Shown here: piece after piece, positions 14,862-23,972 of the stretch | Position numbering within the stretch: the stretch's first letter is position 1 | Layout of the letters: each line of letters begins with the position of its first letter | NCBI RefSeq assembly: GCF_015751785.1 | Contig: NZ_JADOTY010000001.1 | Span: 5,146,001 to 5,210,000, forward strand | Source: Micromonospora vinacea | GTDB taxonomy: Bacteria > Actinomycetota > Actinomycetes > Mycobacteriales > Micromonosporaceae | DNA: 64,000 bases | Direction of reading: 5' to 3' | Notes under the pieces: generated by a model | What the model saw: the letters and a program-made list of their open reading frames with translations, nothing else | Database searches by the model: none | Told to the model about the DNA's origin: nothing | Position numbers and translations under genes: made by a program

Positions 14862-17420
14862 ATGATGGGACCCGGTGACATCGGCTCCGACCCGTGGGAC
14901 GAATTCCTGGCCAGGTACTTCGGCCGGGGCGAGGGAGGGCGCCGACCGCCGCACCGGGTCGACATCACCCGACTGATGACGGCCGACGCCCGGGAGATGC
15001 TGGCCGACGCGGCCCGGCGGGCCGCGCAACGGCAGAGCAGCGACCTGGACACCGACCACCTGCTCTGGGCGGCGCTGCAACGCGAACCGCTGCGTGACCT
15101 GGTACGCCGGGCCGGTGCCGATCCGGACACCCTGCTCAACGCCCTCGGCGGAAAGGGCGACGGCGCGCCGCGCGGGGAGGTGCCGCCCAACCTGTCGTTG
15201 ACCCCCGCCGCCAAGCGGGCGTTGCTCGACGCCCATCAGTTGTCCCGGGCGATGGGCGCCAACTACATCGGCCCCGAGCACATCCTGATGGCGCTGCCGC
15301 TCAACCCGGAGTCACCGGCCGGGCGGATGCTGGCCGCCGGCCGGATCCAACCCGAGTCGTTGCAGGCCGCCAACGCCGAGCGCGGGCCGATGACCGGGCC
15401 CAAGCCCGACCGCGGCACCCCCACCCTGGACCAGTACGGGCAGGACCTCACCGACCTGGCCCGCAACGACCAGATCGACCCGGTGATCGGACGCGCCGAC
15501 GAGATCGAACAGGCCGTGGAGATCCTGTCCCGGCGGACCAAGAACAACCCGGTGCTGATCGGCGAGGCCGGCGTCGGCAAGACCGCCATCGTCGAGGGGC
15601 TGGCCGAGCGGATCTGCGACGGCGACGTACCACAGACCCTGCTCGGCAAGCGGGTCGTCCAGCTCGACCTGGCCGGCCTGGTCGCCGGCACCCGCTACCG
15701 GGGCGACTTCGAGGAACGGCTGAAGAAGGTGATCGACGAGATCCGGGCGCACCGGGACGAGCTGATCATCTTCATGGACGAGATCCACACCCTGGTCGGG
15801 GCCGGCGGCGCCGGCAGCGAGGGTGGGATGGACGCGTCCAACATGCTCAAACCCGCCCTCGCCCGGGGTGAGCTGCGGGTGATCGGCGCGACGACGCTGG
15901 ACGAGTACCGCAAGAGCATCGAGAAGGACGCCGCGCTGGCCCGGCGGTTCCAGCCGGTGCTGGTGCCCGAGCCCAGCGTCGACGACACCATCGCCATCCT
16001 GCGCGGGCTGCGCGACCGGTACGAGGCCCACCACCAGGTGCGCTTCACCGACGAGGCGCTGGTCGCCGCCGCCGAACTGTCCGACCGGTACGTCACCGAT
16101 CGGTTCCTGCCGGACAAGGCGATCGACCTCATCGACCAGGCCGGCGCCCGGGTGCGGTTGCGCACCCGCACCCCCGCGTCCGACGTGCGGGAGCTGGAAC
16201 AGGAACTCGACGAGGTACGCCGGGACAAGGAACAGGCAGTCACCGACGAGCAGTACGAGCGGGCGTCCGCGCTGCGCGACCGGATCGCCGAGTTGGAGGA
16301 GGACATCCGTCGCGCGAACGGCGACGACGGCTCGTCCGGCTCCCAGGTGCCCGAGGTGGGCCCCCAGGAGATCGCCGAGGTGATCTCCCGGGCCACCGGC
16401 ATCCCCGTCAGCCAGCTCACCGAGGAGGAACGCGACCGGCTGCTGCGCCTGGAGGGTCACCTGCACCAGAAGGTGGTCGGTCAGGACGACGCGGTCAGCG
16501 CGGTCGCCGAGGCCGTGCGTCGCTCCCGGGCCGGGCTGGCCGACCCGGAGCGGCCGATGGGCAGTTTCCTGTTCCTCGGCCCGACCGGTGTCGGCAAGAC
16601 CGAGTTGGCGCGGGCTCTGGCCGAGGCGTTGTTCGGTGAGGCGGACCGGATGGTCCGGGTGGACATGAGCGAGTTCCAGGAGCGGCACACGGTCAGCCGG
16701 CTGGTCGGTGCGCCGCCCGGATACGTCGGCTACGAGGAGGCCGGTCAGCTCACCGAGGCGGTGCGTCGCCGCCCGTACGCGGTGGTGCTGCTCGACGAGA
16801 TCGAGAAGGCCCACCCGGACGTGTTCAACATCCTGCTCCAGGTGCTCGACGACGGGCGGCTGACCGACAGCCAGGGTCGTACCGTGAACTTCAAGAACAC
16901 CGTCCTGATCATGACGAGCAACCTCGGCTCCGAGCTGATCACCGGCGCCCAGCGCTCGGTCGGCTTCGGCACCGGGGACGTGGGCAGCGAGCAGGAGAGC
17001 AACGAGCTGCGCGAGCGGCTGATGCGTCGCCTGCAGGAGAACTTCCGCCCGGAGTTCCTCAACCGCATCGACGAGGTCATCATCTTCCGCCGGCTGGAGG
17101 CCGAGCAGTTGCGCGACATCACCGCGCTGCTGCTGGAGGAGACCCGCCGCCGTATGCACGCCCAGGACCTCCAGGTGGAGTTCACCACCGCCGCCATCGA
17201 CTGGCTCGCCGAGCACGGCTACCAGCCGGAGTTCGGTGCCCGCCCGCTGCGCCGGGTGATCCAGCGGGAGGTGGACAACCACCTGTCCCGGATGTTGCTG
17301 GAGTCGGCGATCTCGCCGGGGCAGAAGGTCACTGTGGACGTCCGCGACGGCGCGCTCACCTTCGACGTGACCGCGGGTGAGCGGGGGTACACCGCCGCCA
17401 CGACCACCCACCCGCGATGA
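14862..17420 (+). CDS. ClpC-type AAA+ unfoldase (Clp protease ATP-binding subunit)
   Basis: An 852-residue two-ring unfoldase. Residues about 35-165 are the Clp N-domain repeats, the first AAA module has GEAGVGKT (K240) and DEIHTLVGAGG, a UVR motif lies near 440-480 (a ClpC hallmark), and the second AAA module has GPTGVGKTE (K579) and a C-terminal D2-small domain. It should deliver substrates to ClpP. The start at 14862 follows a GGAGGA site; a frame continues upstream without one. It is probably a second ClpC-like protein rather than the housekeeping ClpC, because its Clp N-domain is preceded by an unusual Gly/Asp/Arg-rich leader. Confidence 0.9.
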   Translation: MMGPGDIGSDPWDEFLARYFGRGEGGRRPPHRVDITRLMTADAREMLADAARRAAQRQSSDLDTDHLLWAALQREPLRDLVRRAGADPDTLLNALGGKGDGAPRGEVPPNLSLTPAAKRALLDAHQLSRAMGANYIGPEHILMALPLNPESPAGRMLAAGRIQPESLQAANAERGPMTGPKPDRGTPTLDQYGQDLTDLARNDQIDPVIGRADEIEQAVEILSRRTKNNPVLIGEAGVGKTAIVEGLAERICDGDVPQTLLGKRVVQLDLAGLVAGTRYRGDFEERLKKVIDEIRAHRDELIIFMDEIHTLVGAGGAGSEGGMDASNMLKPALARGELRVIGATTLDEYRKSIEKDAALARRFQPVLVPEPSVDDTIAILRGLRDRYEAHHQVRFTDEALVAAAELSDRYVTDRFLPDKAIDLIDQAGARVRLRTRTPASDVRELEQELDEVRRDKEQAVTDEQYERASALRDRIAELEEDIRRANGDDGSSGSQVPEVGPQEIAEVISRATGIPVSQLTEEERDRLLRLEGHLHQKVVGQDDAVSAVAEAVRRSRAGLADPERPMGSFLFLGPTGVGKTELARALAEALFGEADRMVRVDMSEFQERHTVSRLVGAPPGYVGYEEAGQLTEAVRRRPYAVVLLDEIEKAHPDVFNILLQVLDDGRLTDSQGRTVNFKNTVLIMTSNLGSELITGAQRSVGFGTGDVGSEQESNELRERLMRRLQENFRPEFLNRIDEVIIFRRLEAEQLRDITALLLEETRRRMHAQDLQVEFTTAAIDWLAEHGYQPEFGARPLRRVIQREVDNHLSRMLLESAISPGQKVTVDVRDGALTFDVTAGERGYTAATTTHPR

Positions 17421-17620
17421 GCGGGTCGGCGGGAGGGGACGACCACGAGGACCCGCACCAGCCCGCGAAACCCCGGGACGAGGACGACCATCCCGACCCG
17501 ATCCTGGCGTCGCCCACCGCGAACCCCCGCCGCACGCGGGTGCCAGCGGAGGGCCTGCACCCGAAGACCGACCAGGACGACCCGGAGACGTCCGGGCCGC
17601 CGCCCGGAGAGGAGACCTGA
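17417..17620 (+). CDS. Small disordered acidic protein, coupled to the Clp gene
   Basis: A 67-residue protein rich in Asp, Glu, Pro and Arg with no predicted fold. Its ATG overlaps the Clp stop as ATGA and its own stop overlaps the next start as TGATG, so three genes are read as one unit. The tight coupling is the main reason to believe it. Role unknown; an adaptor or degradation substrate is conceivable. Confidence 0.6.
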   Translation: MSGSAGGDDHEDPHQPAKPRDEDDHPDPILASPTANPRRTRVPAEGLHPKTDQDDPETSGPPPGEET

Positions 17621-17970
17621 TGGTACGCGAAGCGCGGCTCGACCCCGAGGTGGAAGTGCTCTGGGAGGACTTCCACGCCGAGGTGAACGTCCCGTCGGAG
17701 CAGCTGCGGACCTGGCTGCTGACCCGGGGTTCGGGGGAGGAGTCGTTCAGCCCGAACCCGAACCTCGACCTGCCCCAGCCCGGCCGGGAGATCCTCAAGG
17801 TGCTCAACAAGCGCAAGGTGGACCTCACCCCGGAGGACATCGAGGTGATGCGGGAGGCGGTCGAGCGGATCCGCGAGCTGATGGACGCCAAGCCGTCGCG
17901 CGGCAACGCCGACGACAGCTGGCGACACTCACTGCTCGACCTGGGTCACGATCCGCTCGTCGAACGCTGA
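17620..17970 (+). CDS. DUF3140 protein
   Basis: A 116-residue protein with the DUF3140 pattern: WEDFHAEVNVPSEQLRTWL at the start, VLNKRKVDLTPEDIEVMREAV in the middle and SWRHSLLDLGHDPL at the end. The function is unknown; some relatives are described as DNA-binding. A GGAGAGGAG site lies within the upstream gene. It closes the Clp operon and is followed by a strong terminator. Confidence 0.88.
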   Translation: MVREARLDPEVEVLWEDFHAEVNVPSEQLRTWLLTRGSGEESFSPNPNLDLPQPGREILKVLNKRKVDLTPEDIEVMREAVERIRELMDAKPSRGNADDSWRHSLLDLGHDPLVER

Positions 17971-17980
17971 GCGAGGCCAC

Positions 17981-18022
17981 CCGCGACGGTGCCGTCCCGA
18001 GCCCGGGACGGCACCGTCGCGG
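17981..18022. terminator. Perfect 19-bp hairpin between convergent genes
   Basis: Arms 17981-17999 and 18004-18022 are exact complements with a 4-nt AGCC loop. It separates the Clp/DUF3140 operon from the minus-strand gene at 18027. Confidence 0.88.
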
Positions 18023-18026
18023 CGTA

Positions 18027-18272
18027 CTACTGGCCCTGGTCGGACTCGAGACTGCCGATGGTCAGGCCCGCCGCGTCGGCGGCGGCGTCCCGGTCGCCGC
18101 GGGTCTGGTCCTCCCGGGTGAGCAGGTTCGCGTACTCGGTCACGTCGGCCGGGTCGGGCACCGTCGGCAGTCGGCGCAGGAACGCCTCCACCTCACGGGT
18201 GGCGGCGGTGTGCGCGGCAGCCGCCTGGCGCAGTAGTTCGCGGTCGTCGGCGGGCGGGTAGAGGTCGGTCAT
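18027..18272 (-). CDS. Small hypothetical protein
   Basis: An 81-residue protein, mostly helical (ELLRQAAAAHTAATREVEAFL) and acidic at its C-terminus. No family recognised. It ends at the 19-bp terminator and is upstream of nothing on its strand; the LysR gene lies behind it in the same direction. Confidence 0.55.
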   Translation of the reverse strand: MTDLYPPADDRELLRQAAAAHTAATREVEAFLRRLPTVPDPADVTEYANLLTREDQTRGDRDAAADAAGLTIGSLESDQGQ

Positions 18273-18332
18273 GTCCGCCAGATACCCGGCCCACGGCGGT
18301 TCGCACCGCCAGCGGCCGGGAATACCGGCCGG

Positions 18333-19313
18333 TCAGCCCGGCCGGACCCCGGTCGGCTGCCGCACCCCGAACCCCGGGTTGCGGGGCAGCCAGGCCAGGT
18401 ACGCCGGGTGCGGCGCCAACGAGTCGACGTACGCCGCCTTGGCCGTCTCCAGCACCAGCTGGGCGCCCTGGGCGGCGGGGGAGTCCGGATGCCAACCGAG
18501 TAGCAGCCGCCAGCGCAGCGGCGTACCGGCGAGTTGACGGGTGACCAGACCGCTCACCGGGCGGAACGTCGCCTGGCACAGGGCCACCGCCACACCGGCC
18601 TCCACCAGGTCGACGCAGCCGCGGATGTCGGTCTCGTACACCTTGCGGGGGGTGAAGCCGGCGCGGGCGCAGGCGGCGGCGAAGCAGTCGGCGAAGCAGC
18701 CGTCGCCCGGCGCGGCGACCCACTGCTCGTGGCGCAGGTCCGCCAGGCGAACCTCGTCCTGGGCCGCGAGGGGATGGGTCTCCGGCAGCAGCACCAGTAC
18801 CGGGTCGACGGCCACCTCCTGCCAGCTCAACCCGAACCCGGCCGACGGGCTGGCGTCGCCGCACACCCCGGCCAGCGCGAAGTCCAGCCGACCGCCGGCC
18901 ACCAACTGCGCCAACTCGTCCACCGACCAGGACGCGTACGTGGTGATCTGGGCCGGCGGTTGCTCGGCCGCCAACCGGTGCACCAGCCGACCCAGGATCG
19001 GGCTGTTCACCCCACCGAACCGGTAGCACGGCGGCGTGTCGCCCGCCCCGGCCAGCCGGGCGGCCTCGTCCTGCAACCCCTTCATCGCCGGCAGCAGCAC
19101 CCGGGCGCGGGCCAGCACCAGCTCACCCAGTGCGGTGGGCCGGGCCCCGCGCCGGTCCCTGTCGAACAGCGGGCCGCCCAGCGTCCGCTCGATGCGTTGG
19201 AGCTGGGCGGTGAGCGCCGGCTGGGCCAGGCCGAGCGCCGAGGCCGCCTTCGTCACACTTCCCGTCTCCGCGATCGCGCAGACCACCCGCAGGTGACGCA
19301 GCTCCAGGTTCAT
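18333..19313 (-). CDS. LysR-family transcriptional regulator
   Basis: A 326-residue LysR protein: winged helix-turn-helix in residues 1-65 (LRHLRVVCAIAETGSVTKAAS, then LAQPALTAQLQRIE) and a periplasmic-binding-like effector domain after residue 90. The ATG at 19313 lies six bases behind a TACCGT box, suggesting a leaderless message. No divergent target gene is present; the neighbouring hemerythrin gene is on the same strand upstream. Confidence 0.9.
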   Translation of the reverse strand: MNLELRHLRVVCAIAETGSVTKAASALGLAQPALTAQLQRIERTLGGPLFDRDRRGARPTALGELVLARARVLLPAMKGLQDEAARLAGAGDTPPCYRFGGVNSPILGRLVHRLAAEQPPAQITTYASWSVDELAQLVAGGRLDFALAGVCGDASPSAGFGLSWQEVAVDPVLVLLPETHPLAAQDEVRLADLRHEQWVAAPGDGCFADCFAAACARAGFTPRKVYETDIRGCVDLVEAGVAVALCQATFRPVSGLVTRQLAGTPLRWRLLLGWHPDSPAAQGAQLVLETAKAAYVDSLAPHPAYLAWLPRNPGFGVRQPTGVRPG

Positions 19314-19319
19314 AGGGTG

Positions 19320-19325
19320 ACGGTA
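19320..19325 (-). promoter_or_regulatory. Leaderless -10 box of the LysR gene
   Basis: TACCGT on the minus strand, six bases before the ATG at 19313, places the transcription start at or next to the start codon. Confidence 0.5.
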
Positions 19326-19396
19326 GGACTACGGGTCTGCTGGCGGAATAGCCCGAGCGGATCGGTGATAATGAATGCATTGCCGGCGGCCGCCGG

Positions 19397-20008
19397 TCAC
19401 CGGTCGCGCGGTGGCTCCGGCAGGTCCGCCAGGTACGTCGGCCGCCGGGTCACCGCGTCGAGGACCTTGTCCACCACCCCGACCGCCGGCTCCACGATCC
19501 GGTTCCACGGAGGGGTGGCCGGCGTGCCCGGGTGCGGTCGGGTCGGCGCGGCCTCCTCGGCGATCTCCAACCGGTTGCCGAGCCGGATCAGCTCCTCCTC
19601 GGTCGCGACCGCGCGCAGCTCGACGACCAGCGCGCCCACCCCGTCGACGTGTCGGCGGACCCGCTCCGCGACCTCGGTCAGCGCCTCGTCCGTCAGCCCC
19701 TTCAGGGCGCTCAGCAGGGCCGCGTCGGCGTTGATCTCCGCGTCCACCCGCTCGGTGGCCGCCGGCAGCGCCGCGCGGACCGCCGGCAGCAGGTACTGCT
19801 CCTCGGCGGACAGGTGCCGCGACAGCGCGGCGGTGAGCACCGGCAGCCCTTCCCGCGGTGTGGTGTCCGGGCCGGAGAGCTGGTCCAGCAGCGCCAGCAG
19901 TTGCCGGTGCTCCCGGTCGACGATGTCGGCGATGCTGCGACCGGCGGGTCGGTAGCCCTCCTCGGGTGCGGGCGCGGGCGGCAACGGCGGCAGGGGAACA
20001 GCGGACAT
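19397..20008 (-). CDS. Hemerythrin HHE-domain protein
   Basis: A 203-residue protein with a hemerythrin-like four-helix bundle in residues about 28-155; metal ligands are visible in DREHRQLLALL, LSRHLSAEEQYLLPAV and RVRRHVDGVG. Such proteins bind a di-iron centre and respond to oxygen, NO or redox state. The ATG at 20008 follows GAGGAGGG; longer frames upstream lack a site. The C-terminal 45 residues are a tail ending near a conserved PTYLADLPEPP. Confidence 0.87.
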   Translation of the reverse strand: MSAVPLPPLPPAPAPEEGYRPAGRSIADIVDREHRQLLALLDQLSGPDTTPREGLPVLTAALSRHLSAEEQYLLPAVRAALPAATERVDAEINADAALLSALKGLTDEALTEVAERVRRHVDGVGALVVELRAVATEEELIRLGNRLEIAEEAAPTRPHPGTPATPPWNRIVEPAVGVVDKVLDAVTRRPTYLADLPEPPRDR

Positions 20009-20144
20009 GGTGCCCTCCTCGACTGGCGGGCGGAAGCTCCGGCAGGGACGTACGGTCGTGGGCGGCGGTACCCGAACGCGACCACCGCGAAACCGAGCCG
20101 TCGATGCGTCCACCCGCGCCGGCCCGCCGACCAGCCCATGCTGG

Positions 20145-20150
20145 TATGAA
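20145..20150 (+). promoter_or_regulatory. Leaderless -10 box of the M20 peptidase gene
   Basis: TATGAA lies six bases before the ATG at 20157. The intervening bases contain GAGG, so a leadered reading is not excluded. Confidence 0.4.
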
Positions 20151-20156
20151 GAGGCG

Positions 20157-21485
20157 ATGACGAGCGATGCCGCCTCCGCCCGACCCGACCCCACCGCAGA
20201 GGTCGTGGACCTCTGCCGCGACCTGCTGCGCATCGACACCACCAACACGGGTGACAACGACACCAGCGTCGGCGAGCGCCGCGCGGCCGAGTACGTGGCG
20301 GAGAAGCTCGCCGAGGTCGGCGTGGAGTCCGTCCTGCACGAGTCCGCGCCCGGCCGGGCGAACGTGGTGGCCCGCATCCCGGGCACCGACCCGAGCCGGG
20401 GCGCGCTGCTGGTGCACGGCCACCTGGACGTGGTGCCCGCCGACGCTGACGAGTGGTCGGTCGGCCCGTTCTCCGGCGAGCTGCGCGACGGCTACCTCTG
20501 GGGCCGGGGCGCCATCGACATGAAGGACTTCGACGCGATGGTGCTCGCCGTGGTGCGGCACTGGCAGCGCACCGGCGTGCGACCCCCGCGCGACATCGTG
20601 CTCGCATACACCGCCGACGAGGAGGCGGGCAGCGACTACGGGGCGCGCTTCCTGGTGGACAACCACCGGGGCCTCTTCGACGGCTGCACCGAGGCGATCG
20701 GCGAGGTGGGCGGCTTCTCCTACTCGGTCAACGACAGCCAGCGGCTCTACCTCATCGAGACCGCCGAGAAGGGCATCGACTGGCTGCGGCTGCACGCCAA
20801 GGGCCGCCCCGGGCACGGCTCGATGATGCACGACGACAACGCCGTCACCGCGCTCGCCGAGGCGGTCGCCCGGATCGGCCGACACCGCTTCCCGGTGGTG
20901 GTCACCGACACCGTGCGGGCCTTCCTGACCGAGGTCTCCGACCTGCTCGGCATCGAGTTGGACCCGGACGACCCGGAGACGGCCATCGCCAAGCTCGGCC
21001 CCATCGCCAACATCATCGGCGCGACCATCCGCAACACCGCCAACCCGACCCGGTTGAGCGCCGGCTACAAGGACAACGTCATCCCCGGCCGGGCCACCGC
21101 CACCATCGACTGCCGCAGCCTGCCCGGCCAGTCCGAGCTGTTGGAGCGGCAGCTGCGCGAGTTGGTCGGCCCGGACATCGCCATCGAGTACGTCCAGCGG
21201 CAGCCGGCGCTGGAGACCACCTTCGACGGTGACCTGGTCGAGGCCATGTCGGCGGCGCTGCGCGCGGAGGACCCGGGGGCGCGTCCCGTTCCGTACATGC
21301 TCTCCGGTGGCACCGACGCCAAGGCGTTCTCGCAGCTCGGCATCCGCTGCTTCGGGTTCGCCCCGCTCCGGCTGCCCGCCGACCTGAACTTCTCGGCGTT
21401 GTTCCACGGCATCGACGAGCGCGTTCCGGTGGACGGACTACAGTTCGGCGTGCGGGTTCTCGACCGGTTCCTCCGCACCTGCTAG
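20157..21485 (+). CDS. M20/M28-type zinc peptidase (dipeptidase or deacylase family)
   Basis: A 442-residue metallopeptidase of the M20 family. Zinc-site motifs are visible: VHGHLDVVPAD with D following, GAIDMKD, and YTADEEAGSDYG with the catalytic Glu pair; a lid domain starts near residue 200 (GRPGHGSMMHDD). It probably cleaves peptides or acylated amino acids in the cytoplasm. It is divergent from the hemerythrin gene. Confidence 0.92.
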   Translation: MTSDAASARPDPTAEVVDLCRDLLRIDTTNTGDNDTSVGERRAAEYVAEKLAEVGVESVLHESAPGRANVVARIPGTDPSRGALLVHGHLDVVPADADEWSVGPFSGELRDGYLWGRGAIDMKDFDAMVLAVVRHWQRTGVRPPRDIVLAYTADEEAGSDYGARFLVDNHRGLFDGCTEAIGEVGGFSYSVNDSQRLYLIETAEKGIDWLRLHAKGRPGHGSMMHDDNAVTALAEAVARIGRHRFPVVVTDTVRAFLTEVSDLLGIELDPDDPETAIAKLGPIANIIGATIRNTANPTRLSAGYKDNVIPGRATATIDCRSLPGQSELLERQLRELVGPDIAIEYVQRQPALETTFDGDLVEAMSAALRAEDPGARPVPYMLSGGTDAKAFSQLGIRCFGFAPLRLPADLNFSALFHGIDERVPVDGLQFGVRVLDRFLRTC

Positions 21486-21543
21486 TCGTGTCCGGCGGTG
21501 GCCGCCGGCGCGCAACCTCCCCATCGTGAAGGGACTGCCCCAC

Positions 21544-22206
21544 ATGACCGACCAGCATGGTGAGCTGGACGCCGCTCTCGAGCGGGTGATCGAAGCGGCC
21601 CGCCACCACCTGGCTGCCGTACGCGCCGCGCAGGGCCGCGTCGACGACGACGACGTCTGGCAGGCGTACGTGGCGTTGAACAACGCCTCCTACGCGTACG
21701 ACGAGCGACTGCTCGACGCCTTCGGCGAGGTGACGCCGTGGGATGTCGACTCGATCGACCCGGACGAGGCCGACGAGCGTTTCGGCGGCGGCGAGGGTGC
21801 CGAGGCCAGCGACCCGCACCCCCGGGTGATCTCGGTGCGTCAGCGTCGTGACTACCGGGTGCCGAGCGTCGCCGCGCTGCTGCGGGTGGCCGAGGCGGCC
21901 CGCCGCGAGGGCACCCCGGAGGACGACGAGCCGGCGCCGGTGGAGGGCGTCGGCGAGGCGGTGCTGGAGCTGCTGCAGAGCGGTGACGGCTCGCTCGGCG
22001 CGTTGGACGTCCCCGAGTTGGAGCCGCTCGACGGCGTGGTCATGGTCAGCGAGGTGGGCACCCCTGTCGACCTGGAGTCGTTCGACGACGACGACGCGGT
22101 CGGCCCGTTCCAGCCGGCTGCCGACGACCGGCTGGTCGGTCGGCTCGACGAGCACCCGTTCCTGGAGCTCGACGACGACCACGACCACGCCGGGCACCAG
22201 CACTAG
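21544..22206 (+). CDS. Hypothetical acidic actinobacterial protein
   Basis: A 220-residue protein. The first 60 residues are helical (LDAALERVIEAARHHLAAVRAAQ then DVWQAYVALNNASYAYDE); the rest is acidic, ending in a DDDHDHAGHQH tail that could bind metal. The ATG at 21544 is preferred to a GTG at 21526 because AAGGGA precedes it. No family recognised. It faces the DUF5703 gene across a strong hairpin. Confidence 0.7.
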   Translation: MTDQHGELDAALERVIEAARHHLAAVRAAQGRVDDDDVWQAYVALNNASYAYDERLLDAFGEVTPWDVDSIDPDEADERFGGGEGAEASDPHPRVISVRQRRDYRVPSVAALLRVAEAARREGTPEDDEPAPVEGVGEAVLELLQSGDGSLGALDVPELEPLDGVVMVSEVGTPVDLESFDDDDAVGPFQPAADDRLVGRLDEHPFLELDDDHDHAGHQH

Positions 22207-22210
22207 GCCG

Positions 22211-22248
22211 GGTGCCGCCCGGGGCCGACTCCGGCCTCGGGCGGCACC
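22211..22248. terminator. 16-bp hairpin between convergent genes
   Basis: Arms 22211-22226 and 22233-22248 pair with one G-U and a 6-nt loop; it separates the plus gene ending 22206 from the minus gene ending 22258. Confidence 0.85.
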
Positions 22249-22257
22249 GCCCGGTCG

Positions 22258-22449
22258 TCAGTACGACAGACCCGGCTGCGGCTGGTTGACCCGCCGACGA
22301 CGCAGCACCACCTGGCGCGTGCCGTCCCGGTACAGCCGCACCCGGGCCAACTCCCATCCGGAGAACTCCGCCTGGATCGCCAACTGCGCCGCGGCGGTCA
22401 GCCGGTCGACGTTCGGCGGCAGCCGCAGTGGCGCGTACTCGTAGTCCAT
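22258..22449 (-). CDS. DUF5703 small protein
   Basis: A 63-residue protein beginning MDYEYAPLRLPP and containing GWELARVRLYRDGTRQVVLR, the DUF5703 pattern found across actinomycetes. An in-frame ATG 9 bases upstream (22458) is an alternative start. Function unknown. Confidence 0.75.
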   Translation of the reverse strand: MDYEYAPLRLPPNVDRLTAAAQLAIQAEFSGWELARVRLYRDGTRQVVLRRRRVNQPQPGLSY

Positions 22450-22550
22450 GCCCTCCATGCTGCCCAGCCCAGGGGCTGTTCGCCACCCCCTCCGGAGTGA
22501 CCAACGACGCTGCCGTGGGCGGTTCGTGCCGCCCCGCGCCCCATCGCGCC

Positions 22551-22618
22551 GATCTTGCGGTTCCTGTTGCCGGAATGAGGGGGAACGCCCGGTGTGCCGC
22601 GACAGCAACCGCAAGATC
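22551..22618. repeat. Intergenic GATC palindrome (element 2 of 6)
   Basis: Arms GATCTTGCGGTTcCTGTt and its near complement (22551-22568, 22601-22618) with a 32-nt loop. The outer arm shares GATCTTGCnnTTnCTGTCGC with the element at 33280. Confidence 0.82.
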
Positions 22619-22636
22619 GCTGAAAAGGGGCGGCGC

Positions 22637-23464
22637 TCAGGCCGGGGGGACGTTTGCCGTCAGCAGGGCGGCGAGGGCTGGCGCGGCCAGGGCGACAGCC
22701 CGGGGGGTGCCCGGGTCGACAGTCAGCCCCCAGGCCGGGTCCGGCCAGTCCTCGAACAGTTCGGCGCAGGGCAGCGCGATGAACGGCACCCCGTCCCCGG
22801 CGAACGCGGTGAGCGCCCCGGGCGAGGTGAAGACCGGCAGCAGCGGTGCCCCGGTCGTGTCGCCGACCACCGTCCACGGGAAGTCGGCGTCGGGCGCCGG
22901 TTCCCCGGAGAGGGGGACGCACACAGTGGCGCCGGCCAGCGCTCCGAGGTAGCCGGGCAGGTCACGCCGGTCGACGGCAGCGGCGAGCACCGCAACCACC
23001 GTCGGCTCCGCCGCCTCGGCGGGTGTCGCCTCGACCTGGGTCACCTCGACCGGTGCCGGCTGGGCGACCGGTAGCGCTGCCGGGCCAGGGTGCCCGGCCG
23101 GCGGCACCGTCGGGCCAGGGCCGGCGGCCGGCGGCACCGGCCGGCAGGAGAGCGCGCCGGGCTCGTCGGTCAACACCTCGGCGGCGGTACGGGTCACGAA
23201 CACACTGAGCCGCTCCACCTGCTCCGGAGTGCGCGCCGTCTCGTACCACCAGCCCTCGCCGCCGGTCGGACGGTGCCAGCCGAGCGCGGCCAGGCGTGCC
23301 TCGTCGTGACCGGGGCAGATCACCCGTACCACCTGGCGGCGCACCAGCAGCCGGATCCCGCGCGGACCGGCGGAGAGCTCCAGGTCGGTGTCCCGGTCGC
23401 AGCGGGCGACGGTGTCCCGCAGCCGAGCGGCGACCTCCGGCCAGGTCGGCGACGGCGACGTCAC
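22637..23464 (-). CDS. SseB-domain protein of the ESX-associated locus
   Basis: A 275-residue protein. Residues 1-95 are an alpha/beta unit (LELSAGPRGIRLLVRRQVVRV), a Pro-rich linker follows, and residues about 175-275 match the SseB fold (VCVPLSGEP, LLPVFTSPGALTAF, PCAELF). SseB-type domains occur beside type III and ESX systems in actinomycetes. Its GTG start overlaps the stop of the YbaB-like gene (GTGA), so they are co-translated. Confidence 0.75.
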   Translation of the reverse strand: MTSPSPTWPEVAARLRDTVARCDRDTDLELSAGPRGIRLLVRRQVVRVICPGHDEARLAALGWHRPTGGEGWWYETARTPEQVERLSVFVTRTAAEVLTDEPGALSCRPVPPAAGPGPTVPPAGHPGPAALPVAQPAPVEVTQVEATPAEAAEPTVVAVLAAAVDRRDLPGYLGALAGATVCVPLSGEPAPDADFPWTVVGDTTGAPLLPVFTSPGALTAFAGDGVPFIALPCAELFEDWPDPAWGLTVDPGTPRAVALAAPALAALLTANVPPA

Positions 23465-23880
23465 GCCGGTGCGCCCGGCAGGCGGTCGTCGAGCCGCCCG
23501 AGCCGGGCCACTGTCTCCTCCAGCCGGCCCAGCGCCGAGAAGTCGCCCGGCGTGCCGAACAGGTCGCCGAGCCCCGCGCCGAGCGCGACGTCCAACCCCT
23601 CGGTGTGCTCGTCGACGTGCGTGGAGGCGACCTCGCGAGCCCGCCGGTACGCGTCGAGCACCAGCTCGGCCACCCCCTCGGTGCCGGCGCGCAGGGCGGC
23701 CGGCGCGAGGGTGAGCCCGGTCAGCGCTCCGGTGGCGTCGACGGTCGCCGAGACAAGCCCGCTCTCGTCGGTAGCGGTGCCGGACAGCTCGGCCAGGTCG
23801 TCGCGGAGGCCCGCGAACCGGCGCTCGATGTCGGCGATCCGCCCGGCGAGCGCGTCGAACGCGGACGTCGGGTCCGTCAT
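23461..23880 (-). CDS. YbaB/EbfC-like protein of the ESX-associated locus
   Basis: A 139-residue protein with the YbaB pattern: a helix (FDALAGRIADIERRFAGLRDDL), the small strand block VSATVDATGALTGLTLAP, and a long C-terminal helix. In mycobacterial ESX loci related proteins (EspL-like) act as chaperone or stability factors rather than nucleoid proteins. The ATG at 23880 follows GGGGAGGAA; a longer frame starting at 23979 would have no site. Confidence 0.75.
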   Translation of the reverse strand: MTDPTSAFDALAGRIADIERRFAGLRDDLAELSGTATDESGLVSATVDATGALTGLTLAPAALRAGTEGVAELVLDAYRRAREVASTHVDEHTEGLDVALGAGLGDLFGTPGDFSALGRLEETVARLGRLDDRLPGAPA

Positions 23881-23972
23881 GAGATTCCTCCCCGTGGATC
23901 GTGCGACCGGGTGGTGCCCGGCGGCCGGGAGATCGTATCGTCGGTGCGCTCGACTCATGGGGGAGGAACGGC

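Noticed and set aside
15312..17906. Very long minus-strand open frame opposite the Clp gene
   Set aside because: It is the antisense shadow of the Clp operon: its composition is low-complexity (Leu/Gly/Arg/Val rich), and the plus strand carries a complete ClpC with ribosome site and all motifs.
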